From Candidatus Bathyarchaeota archaeon (GTDB lineage: Archaea > Thermoproteota > CALKCG01 > B24 > DRYS01), in the NCBI GenBank assembly GCA_025058595.1, contig JANXEK010000017.1, positions 1-32,963 of the forward strand: a DNA stretch of 32,963 bases, written 5' to 3'. The notes under the pieces were generated by a model. It did no database searches. It saw only the letters and a list, made by a program, of their open reading frames with translations, and was not told the DNA's origin. A program made the translations under genes and the position numbers. Positions 1 to 6,504 of this stretch are shown piece after piece. Position 1 is the first letter of the stretch, and every line of letters starts with the position of its first letter.

Positions 1-293
1 TATATGGGGTTGTAACTGCAGGTATACTTCTAGGCTTATACTCAGCTGTAGGCTATTCTGTATCGAGAACCTTCCTAACAAACGAGGTGGAATCCGTCGA
101 TAATAGGTACAGAGCTAAGGTTCTATCCGTTACGACTACCCTATCATCTATGATAAATTTAGCGACACCAGCTACTGTAGGATACATATATTCTACCCAT
201 CCTAAGCTATTTATGATAGCCTTATCGACTATAATATTTATATGTCTTCTCATATCTATAGCGTTGAGAATCCACATCCGTAGATCGAGGTAA
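1..293 (+). CDS. MFS-type transporter, C-terminal end (partial)
   Basis: The reading frame is open from the left edge (codons begin at base 3) to a TAA at 291-293, giving about 96 residues of the end of a longer protein. It shows a short hydrophobic helix, a cytoplasmic loop with the pattern SRTFLTNEV followed by an Arg-rich turn (NRYRAKVLS), then two more hydrophobic helices (about residues 55-70 and 72-92) and a basic tail ending HIRRSR. This helix - charged loop - helix layout is what the last helices of major facilitator permeases look like. Substrate cannot be told from this end. Only the family-level call is supported; another polytopic secondary transporter is possible. Confidence 0.6.
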   Translation, partial: YGVVTAGILLGLYSAVGYSVSRTFLTNEVESVDNRYRAKVLSVTTTLSSMINLATPATVGYIYSTHPKLFMIALSTIIFICLLISIALRIHIRRSR

Positions 294-364
294 GCCATAT
301 GATAAACTTCTAAAAATAGAAATGGTTTATATTCTTCGAGAACCGCTAAATTCTTCAGAGGGGG

Positions 365-559
365 TTGTGCCTACTTAAAGCTTACATCGAAGATCGAGAT
401 GAAAGGAAGCTCGTAGCTAAAGATGTAGCCTTCGTAACTATAAACGGTGGAACCATAGATCTAAAGGATGTAAGATCTAGAAGTTTAGCGTATATAGAGA
501 AGTTTACATCTGTAGAGATAGATGCACTAGGCTCATGTCTGGTAGTTAAGCGTATCTAG
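365..559 (+). CDS. CooT-family nickel-binding protein
   Basis: A 64-residue protein that starts Met-Cys-Leu-Leu-Lys and is otherwise a small beta-rich chain (KLVAKDVAFVTINGG, then a central acidic/basic stretch, then SCLVVKRI). The CooT family is about this size and is defined by a Cys at position 2 that binds Ni(II) at the dimer interface, so the start matters: the TTG at 365-367 places Cys exactly at position 2, which supports it. A purine run (AGAGGGG, 358-364) lies directly ahead of the TTG, too close to be an ideal ribosome binding site, so translation may be leaderless or use it weakly. In bacteria CooT assists nickel delivery to CO dehydrogenase; no CO dehydrogenase is seen here, so the archaeal role is inferred only as nickel handling. 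Confidence 0.75.
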   Translation: MCLLKAYIEDRDERKLVAKDVAFVTINGGTIDLKDVRSRSLAYIEKFTSVEIDALGSCLVVKRI

Positions 560-579
560 TTTATCTAGGTCGATCGAAT

Positions 580-993
580 CTATCTAGCTCCAACTATATC
601 TTTGAGCGGTTTACGACTCTCTATAGATACATCCCTGAACATCTCACCCTAGGATAGCCTAAAGGATCCACTGCTACTACGTTTACATCTTCAAGAATCC
701 ATAGAAGCTTTTATACGCATATTATCGAACTCACATATCCGGCATGAACTCATACCCTCAGCTCTAGCCGCTAGTATCAAGTATATCGTAGCTATCGAGC
801 GAACTACTACTGGAGCAGCCGCTAAGAGCATACGTCACTACAATATTCGGCAAACTTACGTTTAATCTCAGGATCTTTAACCAATATGAATAGCCATGGC
901 TGACGGCTGGACCCGGATGGAGCTGTATGTGCGGCGTCGAATATCCTCGCACGTAACCATGTATCGTCTAGATGTTATACCTGCTATAAAGAT
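580..993 (-). pseudogene. Nitroreductase-family pseudogene with several frameshifts
   Basis: Fills most of the 522-base gap 560-1081. Reading the minus strand, successive segments in two alternating frames spell a nitroreductase from N to C terminus. About 975-940 gives SRRYMVTCEDIR; 947-822 gives RIFDAAHTAPSGSSRQPW followed by LFILVKDPEIKRKFAEYC; 831-691 gives APVVV, IATIYLILAARAEGMSSC and FDNMRIKASM; 704-645 gives LEDVNVVAVDPLGYP; 642-580 gives ESRKPLKDIVGAR then TAG. These match the family landmarks in order: an N-terminal RR(S/Y) segment, AA..APS...QPW for FMN binding, the hydrophobic helix with LAA.A.G, the late VV.V.PLGYP strand, and the C-terminal RKPL..IV. At least four small indels separate the pieces and no start was identified. 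Family members reduce nitro or quinone compounds with FMN; this copy should be non-functional. It is convergent with the CooT-like gene. Confidence 0.75.
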
Positions 994-1081
994 TTACGTT
1001 CGACCTAGCCCAGAGTAAGGGTAAACTATGAGATCCCAGGATATCCTTCCTAGCTCTTCATAGATTTGGAGTGGACGAGCT

Positions 1082-2002
1082 ATGCATATAGCGGCTAGAT
1101 ACACTCGAAGGGAGAGTGGTATCGTAGAAGCTATGATATGGATAACCATAGTTGTCTCCGTATCCTCTTCGTCGATACTAGTTCTCCTATCGAACGCGGA
1201 GGCTGAGGCATGCGCTTTCTGGAGGACATTCATAGCAGGGCTACTCACACTAGCTTATAAGCTGGTTTATAGCGGGAAAAAACGAGGTCAGAGTATCTGT
1301 AGACGCGATGTGATGCTATCTATAGCTTCAGGCTTCTTCCTAGCTTTACACCTACTATTATGGATGAAATCCCTTTTCTTCGTACCTATTTCTGTGAGTA
1401 CGACCGTAGTGGATACGTACCCGTTGATGACAGTTATCGCGGATATACTGCTAGGCGAGAAACCTACTATAGTTCAGATAACCGGGCTTATCCTAGGCTT
1501 CACCGGTGTAGTAATGTTTATGCAACCTTGGGTGTTAGGTGAGTATAACCCATACGGGGTAATCTTAGCCTTCCTAGGTGCTATAGCTGAAGCAGTATAC
1601 TTTACCCTAGGTAGGATAGTTAGGAGAAGGATGAGCTTAGTATCCTACACCGGTTACGTATACAATACCTCATCCATGACGTTGCTGGCATACAGCATCT
1701 CCATAGGATCAAACCTATATTCATACCCTCTGACGACGTACATCTACTTCCTACTCCTAGCGATCATCCCTACGATCGGAGGGCATACCCTGATAAACTA
1801 TTTATTGAGATATAGGAAGACCAGCGTAGCGACATCTATAGTTCTCTGCGAGCCGATAGGCGCCTCGATAATGGCTTCGATAATATTTGAACAAATCATA
1901 GATACATCTAAGATCTTCTGTATGGCTTTAACCCTAACATCGACTGCTATCGTTATATTCTCAGGACGTAAAGCGAGGACTGAGAAAGCCTATAACCCCT
2001 AA
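1082..2002 (+). CDS. EamA/DMT-superfamily transporter
   Basis: A 306-residue polytopic membrane protein with about ten hydrophobic helices arranged as two EamA repeats (roughly residues 18-150 and 160-295). The first repeat has the typical AFWRTFIAGLL helix and a LLGEKPT segment at its end; the second repeat has the matching loop TSIVLCEPIGASIMA and FEQIID. Members export or import metabolites such as amino acids or sugars; the substrate is not predictable. The ATG at 1082 has GGAGTGG at 1068-1074, seven bases upstream, which supports this start. The stop codon interlocks with that of the opposite-strand gene: both stops lie in the four bases 1999-2002. Confidence 0.85.
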   Translation: MHIAARYTRRESGIVEAMIWITIVVSVSSSSILVLLSNAEAEACAFWRTFIAGLLTLAYKLVYSGKKRGQSICRRDVMLSIASGFFLALHLLLWMKSLFFVPISVSTTVVDTYPLMTVIADILLGEKPTIVQITGLILGFTGVVMFMQPWVLGEYNPYGVILAFLGAIAEAVYFTLGRIVRRRMSLVSYTGYVYNTSSMTLLAYSISIGSNLYSYPLTTYIYFLLLAIIPTIGGHTLINYLLRYRKTSVATSIVLCEPIGASIMASIIFEQIIDTSKIFCMALTLTSTAIVIFSGRKARTEKAYNP

Positions 2003-2292
2003 TTCTCAGATGTACCCTGCTTAGATTCGGTTCCCTTCTCCAGTTTCTTTAATTCTTCTTCGATCTCCTTCTCTATGTCCTCTATAGGTTTAGGCGGAGG
2101 GGTCGTAGCGAGAGTATAGCCGATCCATGCTAATATCGCTAAGACCCCTGCGACAGCTATGAATCCTGTTATCTGTAGAGTTAAGAAAGCCCATTGAGAA
2201 GCGAACACAAGCCAGCCGTAAACTAGTATACCGACTATACACCCGATTAGGAGTATAGCACCTATAGCCTGATCCTTACTCAACCCATACAC
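1999..2292 (-). CDS. Small two-helix membrane protein, conserved-archaeal type
   Basis: A 97-residue protein with two hydrophobic helices (about residues 9-31 and 37-63) followed by TTPPPKPIEDIEKE and a highly charged helical tail (EIEEELKKLEKG), so a short membrane anchor with a cytoplasmic acidic/basic coiled segment. I recall similar short proteins being widespread in Thermoproteota, without known function. The start is ambiguous: GTG at 2292 or TTG at 2283 (giving MSKDQAIG). The sequence GGGAGG (2298-2293) abuts the GTG but lies nine bases from the TTG, and an extended Shine-Dalgarno lies further upstream, so the TTG is quite plausible. It is convergent with, and overlaps by four bases, the EamA transporter gene. 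Confidence 0.65.
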   Translation of the reverse strand: MYGLSKDQAIGAILLIGCIVGILVYGWLVFASQWAFLTLQITGFIAVAGVLAILAWIGYTLATTPPPKPIEDIEKEIEEELKKLEKGTESKQGTSEN

Positions 2293-2298
2293 CCTCCC

Positions 2299-2311
2299 TG
2301 GATCACCTCCT
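2299..2311 (-). promoter_or_regulatory. Extended Shine-Dalgarno, 13 bases complementary to 16S rRNA tail
   Basis: On the minus strand these bases read AGGAGGTGATCCA, the full complement of the conserved 16S rRNA 3' end (TGGATCACCTCCT). It lies 6-15 bases upstream of the candidate GTG/TTG starts of the small membrane protein, and a second GGGAGG follows it at 2298-2293. The match length is unusual for a ribosome binding site. Confidence 0.6.
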
Positions 2312-2416
2312 ATTTGATCGGATATTTTAGGTTAAAAATCTTACTTCATTATTACGAAATCTAACTAGGGATCTATCTGGCTAGGGTATCTATCTAGAAT
2401 GCACCGTGAGATATCT

Positions 2417-3196
2417 TCATCCGAGAAGGCGGCCAAAAAGCTCATCTACTAGCTTAGCATCTAGTTTCTCGTATCTTTCGGTAGAACCTACATCATACCA
2501 GAATCTATCGGTTATATAAGCGTATACGGGCATATTCATCGATATGAGAGTAGGGATTAGATGGCTCATTATATCTATCTCATCATCCATATACTCTTCG
2601 GATAGCATCTTCAAATGCTCGAGAGCTTCCACTTTAATAACCAAGACTCCTATCGATACCGGTAGGTTGAGAATAGGCTTCTCCTCCATTCTTAGAACCT
2701 TATTCCCCTCCACATATACGACTCCTACAGGTACCCTATATCCCCTAGCTACGGCTATAGTCGCGTAGGCACTAAATCTTATATGGGTGTTTATCAAATC
2801 TGATAGATCTATATCCGATAATATATCTCCATAGTATACTAATATATCGCTGCATCCTCCTAATAGGCCTGATTCGTAAGCGTTGAGTAAAGCCCAGCCG
2901 GTACCGCTACACCCAGATCTATCGAGAGAATACCTTATATTCACGCCGAACCTCGATCCATCCCCGAAATAATTTTCGATCTGTTCATGCTTATACCCGG
3001 CTAGTAGGATTATATCCCTTATTCCATGCTTCTTTAAAAGTAGAACTATATACTCTAGAAGGGGTTTCTGTTTAGATCCGATGGGAATCATAGACTTCTG
3101 GAAGTAGTATGTAAGGGGTCTAAGCCTACTCCCTGGACCTCCACAGAGAACCGTAGCGATAACCCTATTACGTTTATTATTTCCCATCGAGGCCAT
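2417..3196 (-). CDS. Sugar-phosphate nucleotidyltransferase (NTP_transferase family)
   Basis: A 259-residue protein that should join a sugar 1-phosphate to an NTP (mannose-1-P guanylyl- or glucose-1-P thymidylyl/uridylyl-type) to make an activated sugar. The nucleotide-binding signature GGPGSRLRPLT lies at residues 19-29, with Lys34 in the following loop where the phosphate-binding Lys is expected, GTGWAL at 98-103, and the metal-binding Asp at about D124 (YYGDILSD). There is no C-terminal left-handed beta-helix, so this is the short single-domain form. Which sugar and base it uses cannot be told. Start ATG 3196 has GGTAGAG just upstream; a second ATG follows three codons later. Divergent from the RimI-like gene across a 76-base AT-rich gap. 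Confidence 0.85.
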   Translation of the reverse strand: MASMGNNKRNRVIATVLCGGPGSRLRPLTYYFQKSMIPIGSKQKPLLEYIVLLLKKHGIRDIILLAGYKHEQIENYFGDGSRFGVNIRYSLDRSGCSGTGWALLNAYESGLLGGCSDILVYYGDILSDIDLSDLINTHIRFSAYATIAVARGYRVPVGVVYVEGNKVLRMEEKPILNLPVSIGVLVIKVEALEHLKMLSEEYMDDEIDIMSHLIPTLISMNMPVYAYITDRFWYDVGSTERYEKLDAKLVDELFGRLLG

Positions 3197-3272
3197 CTCT
3201 ACCAGCCTAGATTAACTTTCTACGTAGAAAAATCTTAAAATTTTCCGCATAGCCATACATGATCTAGCCAGT

Positions 3273-3722
3273 ATGGAAGAATTTAGAGGATTTAGGGTTA
3301 GACGAGGAGATGTAAACGATCTAGATTTTATCGAAGAGATAGAAAGACTTTCCTTCGGAGATGAATCCTACCCTAGAAATCTCCTACGGTACTTACTCGA
3401 GTGGGAACGAACTTTAATCTTAGAGTGTAGCGATGGGGTTATAGGTTATCTATCCTACGTCTACCTAGGATCTATAGCTCATATAGTATCTATAGCTATT
3501 CATCCAGACTATAGAGGGATAGGGTTAGGTGAGGTTCTTCTCAGAGAAGCTATAGAGGATATGAAGAAGTTAGGTGTACATAGGGTGCTGTTAGAGGTAA
3601 AGGTTGATAACGTAGCGGCTATCAAGCTATATTCTAAAGTCGGGTTCGAAATAGACTCTATACTGAGGGGCTATTATAGCGGGGATGATGGCTACCTCAT
3701 GTCCATGGATATAGGAGAATGA
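3273..3722 (+). CDS. rimI: GNAT N-acetyltransferase, RimI/Ard1-like
   Basis: A 149-residue protein with the whole GNAT fold and no extra domain. The acetyl-CoA pyrophosphate-binding motif (R/Q)xxGxG/A is RGIGLG at residues 81-86, preceded by the strand VSIAIHPDY. The later LEVKVDNVAAIKLYSKVGF segment (about 107-125) carries the Asn and Tyr that typify the RimI subfamily, where ExRxxNxxAxxLYxxxGF is diagnostic. In archaea such enzymes acetylate protein N-termini; in bacteria RimI modifies ribosomal protein S18. Substrate here is inferred from family only. It converges on the DUF655 gene with a ten-base gap, so it abuts the ribosomal block without being part of the operon. Confidence 0.85.
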   Translation: MEEFRGFRVRRGDVNDLDFIEEIERLSFGDESYPRNLLRYLLEWERTLILECSDGVIGYLSYVYLGSIAHIVSIAIHPDYRGIGLGEVLLREAIEDMKKLGVHRVLLEVKVDNVAAIKLYSKVGFEIDSILRGYYSGDDGYLMSMDIGE

Positions 3723-3732
3723 TGCTTTAAAC

Positions 3733-4317
3733 CTACTCTACACCATATCTAGCTATTTTAACGGTGAACAACCTGTATTTAACCTCTGAGTCGCTTATCT
3801 CTTCCACTATACGTTTAGCTATGAGTTTAGCTGGATCCGGTATTCCCGTTCTTTGCTGTATATCGCTAAACGATTTGAAAGCGCTATTCTCCCTCTCCCT
3901 AAGTATAATCCACATGTATTTCTTACCTATGCCTGGTATGAGTTCAAGGGCATGCATCCTAGGCGAGACCGGAGTGGATGAATTGAAGAATGCTACGAAC
4001 CTTTTCTCGTTCATCCTCACTATACTCTCAACTATCGTTTCAAGCTCGGATTTAGCGACATCCGTGAGATCTACATATTCTATCAACCCCAATACGTATA
4101 GTATCTTATCTCGGCTATCCCTACCTATGAAAACTCTTTCACCGACATCCAACGATACACCGGGTCTAACAACCGCTTCTAGAAGTAGAAAGAATCTCTC
4201 ACCGATTAGCTGAGCTACCTCACCTAGAACAGGCTTTCTAGCTATACGTCTATGAACGGGATAATCAAGGATGTATCCATAATCTTCGTATATCTTCTGC
4301 CTCCTATCGAGAAACAT
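3733..4317 (-). CDS. DUF655 family protein (helix-hairpin-helix nucleic-acid binding)
   Basis: A 194-residue protein of the archaeal DUF655 family. An N-terminal part (VHRRIARKPVLGEVAQLIGE, 21-40) leads into an OB-like beta segment (VSLDVGERVFIGRD) and then a C-terminal helix-hairpin-helix region with LIPGIGKK at about 126-133 and a following helical bundle. The HhH signature suggests binding to RNA or DNA; its position as last gene of the Pus10-eL21-Rpo4 operon suggests a role in RNA metabolism or the ribosome. No enzyme activity is known to me. In many archaea the next gene of this conserved block is the rRNA dimethyladenosine transferase KsgA; here the following gene is on the other strand instead. 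Confidence 0.85.
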   Translation of the reverse strand: MFLDRRQKIYEDYGYILDYPVHRRIARKPVLGEVAQLIGERFFLLLEAVVRPGVSLDVGERVFIGRDSRDKILYVLGLIEYVDLTDVAKSELETIVESIVRMNEKRFVAFFNSSTPVSPRMHALELIPGIGKKYMWIILRERENSAFKSFSDIQQRTGIPDPAKLIAKRIVEEISDSEVKYRLFTVKIARYGVE

Positions 4318-4360
4318 GTATGCTTCTTAACCCCCGTTCCTAAAATAATTAGATTACACT

Positions 4361-4702
4361 CTACTTAGACTGTCTGAAGCTATCTAAAACCTCTAGTATC
4401 TTTACGAATACATCTGTAGATACAAGACGCCATCTACCAGTTCTAAGTATGGATCTAATCTCTTCTACGCTTTGAGGCATTATATCCACTAATTGTACGG
4501 CTAACTCGTGTTCTACACCGAAATCTGAGGTTAGTATAGAGATAAGTTTAGATGCATCATCTGGGTCTACTTTAGAGAACCTCGAAACATAATCTAGAAC
4601 CCTTTGCTGTATAGGTGTAAGCGTATCCTCACCTAGATCGGAGAATATTTTAAGAACCTCCGGTATTGATACAGGATATTCCTTAGTGATCTTACTAGAC
4701 AA
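4361..4702 (-). CDS. rpoF: DNA-directed RNA polymerase subunit Rpo4 (RpoF)
   Basis: A 113-residue protein matching archaeal Rpo4/RpoF, the partner of Rpo7 in the polymerase stalk. The N-terminal half (EYPVSIPEVLKIFSDLG) is followed by the HRDC-like helical domain (TPIQQRVLDYVSRFSKVDPDDA, then LAVQLVDIMPQSVEEIRSI). The length is typical. The predicted start is TTG (4702), supported by GAGGG at 4712-4716 nine bases upstream. It lies between the eL21 gene (45-base gap) and the DUF655 gene (43-base gap), the common archaeal arrangement, which strengthens the call. Confidence 0.9.
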   Translation of the reverse strand: MSSKITKEYPVSIPEVLKIFSDLGEDTLTPIQQRVLDYVSRFSKVDPDDASKLISILTSDFGVEHELAVQLVDIMPQSVEEIRSILRTGRWRLVSTDVFVKILEVLDSFRQSK

Positions 4703-4747
4703 AGCAGATTACCCTCAAAGAATAAGTAGCACGCTATATTTTAAGTT

Positions 4748-5056
4748 TTAAGATTCAACCGATCGAATCCAGGGATGTATATGCTCTGGTCTAGTTATAA
4801 CCTGCTTCACCTTACCTCCAACCTTAACCTCAAGTATATATGCCCTACCCCTCATACCGGATACTACCGCGACTTTACCTTGATATCTACGATGAGGCAT
4901 ACCTTTATGTACCGATGGATCTATATCTATCACAACCCTATCTCCAGGTCTATATCTATGTAATAACGGTGTAACCTTTAAACTAAGACACCTTTCATCC
5001 ACACGCTTCCTTAAAACCTTCCTAGTCTTAGATTTATACCCTTTAGAGTTAGGCAT
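4748..5056 (-). CDS. rpl21e: 50S ribosomal protein eL21
   Basis: A 102-residue basic protein with the eL21 pattern: N-terminal SKGYKSKTRKVLRK, a central YRPGDRVVIDIDPSVHKGMP, then HRRYQGKVAVVSGMRG and a C-terminal ITRPEHIHPW. The KGMPH(R/P)RY(Q/H)G segment is diagnostic. It is a large-subunit protein shared by archaea and eukaryotes. The ATG at 5056 overlaps the last eight bases of pus10, so the two are translationally coupled; AGGTGGTG lies just upstream inside pus10. Confidence 0.95.
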   Translation of the reverse strand: MPNSKGYKSKTRKVLRKRVDERCLSLKVTPLLHRYRPGDRVVIDIDPSVHKGMPHRRYQGKVAVVSGMRGRAYILEVKVGGKVKQVITRPEHIHPWIRSVES

Positions 5057-6335
5057 AACCTACACCACCTACATAGATTAGAGTATCTACGAGTAGCCAA
5101 GCGATCCCTGTAACCTCCATAACGGTAGGTTTTGTATCCCTCCCGCCCTCTATAAAGCTTTTCGTATGGAGAGGTTCTGAAGAGATGAACCTAAGCTCGA
5201 ATAATCCATCCTCCCTAAACTTGACGGATACATCGGATATAACCTTTAACCTAGCTTTAAACCCAGGATACCTCTGCTTTACCCTCAACCCTTCTAGATA
5301 TTTAAGACGCTCTGCCGCTTCAGATATATCCATCGACTCTACGGGTTTGAGTAAGAGGATATAGCCTTCAGATTCGAAAGAAGTTTTCATCCTACGTATA
5401 AACCCTCTATCCACATAGGATAGGCCGTTTACATCGATCAAACCTTCGAACGAAGAATCCAACCTCTCCTTGAAGAGATCGAGATCTATGGACCGCCGTC
5501 TAGGTTTACGAACCTCCAATACAAATCTTCTACCCAATCCTAGAACCACTCTATCTCTACCATCATCTAAAGGTACATGCAACTTAACCGATTCACACCT
5601 ATAGAGCTCGACCGATACCTTCCTAAAGATGTATTCTACAGAAGTCTCCTTAACACCCAATCCTCCGCAGAGAGCACATCCTCCACCCATACAAACCCTG
5701 CATATCCTAGATCTGATAGGTAACCCAGGCTTAAGCTTCCTAAACCTCCCAGCTAGATACAACGGTGTAGGAGATATATCGATCGATACCGAGAACGGAT
5801 CGACGATTACATTCATATCCGGTCTGTATGGATCGAACACTACTCCAAGCATAGAAGATAGCAGCTTACCCAGCTCACGACTAAACTCAGATTTTAAGCC
5901 CTCGCAATATGTCGAACTAGAGATCGATCTAACAATATCCTCACGTTCAGAAACCCAGCCTGGCACGACTATCCCTACTACGAACGAATTAAACTCATAG
6001 CCGGAAACCATATCTACAATCCTAGAAGCTATATTTTGAAGTTTATCAGAGACCCCTCCGCATACGAAGCATGCTTGCGGTTCAGGAGGGTTCACACCCC
6101 TCCTCTGTAGTGTAGCTGAAGCTTCCGGAAGCATACCCTTAGACGATAGTATCCGTATAACCTCTATATCCTCAGAAGCTTCGGCTTCCATCAGCAAGGC
6201 GATCTTTATAGATCGTCCTCTCTCCCTATTAGTAAGCCTATAACCTAGCGTAGCGTACTGTCTACCTAGACAGGAATCGCAGAGGGCATAGCTACGAAGG
6301 GTAGCTAAAGCCGTAGCTAGAATACGCCCGTCCAT
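5049..6335 (-). CDS. pus10: tRNA pseudouridine synthase Pus10, divergent
   Basis: A 428-residue protein with Pus10 layout. The N-terminal zinc/THUMP-type module has C19xxC22 (CDSCLGRQ) and C89xxC92 (CFVCGG). The middle has the family pattern PLYLAGRFRKLKPGLP and a second cysteine cluster at C212, C215, C220 and C223. The catalytic region ends LGLGRRFVLEV; aligned on this, D261 falls at the position of the catalytic Asp. The usual GREDxDxR motif is however replaced by DDGRDRVV, and the later motifs QxTPxRVxHRRAD and AGTYIKEFVHGD appear as QRYPGFKARLKVISD and EPLHTKSFIEGG. In archaea Pus10 makes pseudouridine 54 and/or 55 in tRNA. It opens the operon with eL21 and Rpo4. A TATA-like GTTTAAATCA lies at 6380-6371. 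Orthology by synteny is secure; full activity is not. Confidence 0.85.
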   Translation of the reverse strand: MDGRILATALATLRSYALCDSCLGRQYATLGYRLTNRERGRSIKIALLMEAEASEDIEVIRILSSKGMLPEASATLQRRGVNPPEPQACFVCGGVSDKLQNIASRIVDMVSGYEFNSFVVGIVVPGWVSEREDIVRSISSSTYCEGLKSEFSRELGKLLSSMLGVVFDPYRPDMNVIVDPFSVSIDISPTPLYLAGRFRKLKPGLPIRSRICRVCMGGGCALCGGLGVKETSVEYIFRKVSVELYRCESVKLHVPLDDGRDRVVLGLGRRFVLEVRKPRRRSIDLDLFKERLDSSFEGLIDVNGLSYVDRGFIRRMKTSFESEGYILLLKPVESMDISEAAERLKYLEGLRVKQRYPGFKARLKVISDVSVKFREDGLFELRFISSEPLHTKSFIEGGRDTKPTVMEVTGIAWLLVDTLIYVGGVGYA

Positions 6336-6370
6336 CCTAGGTTTCCCTCATAGATAGATGGGTTAACCGA

Positions 6371-6380
6371 TGATTTAAAC
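6371..6380 (-). promoter_or_regulatory. TATA-like box ahead of pus10 operon
   Basis: On the minus strand this reads GTTTAAATCA, 36-45 bases upstream of the pus10 ATG, a distance that fits an archaeal TATA box with a short leader. Based on sequence and spacing only. Confidence 0.4.
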
Positions 6381-6504
6381 TAGTCTTTAGATAGACGTAC
6401 AGATCGCCTAATAGAAGATATCGATGTAGAATACTACGATCCATACATCATGATCTAACCATCGTGGGATGACATCTCATACGATATGTAATGTGAGGGG
6501 TACC

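Noticed and set aside
812-820. GGAGCAGCC, similar to the conserved loop of SRP RNA helix 8
   Set aside because: The GGAA tetraloop and flanking stems are missing and the region is not GC-rich; it is part of the nitroreductase remnant.
580-1020. Weak resemblance of two minus-strand fragments (PRVRCSGMFRD and EELGRISWDLIVYPYSG) to cobaltochelatase CobN
   Set aside because: The order of the fragments is wrong for CobN, and the whole stretch is explained better by a frameshifted nitroreductase.
3764-4213. Long antisense open frame opposite the DUF655 gene
   Set aside because: Composition is Ser/Leu/Thr-rich with no family pattern; it is the shadow of a well-supported gene.
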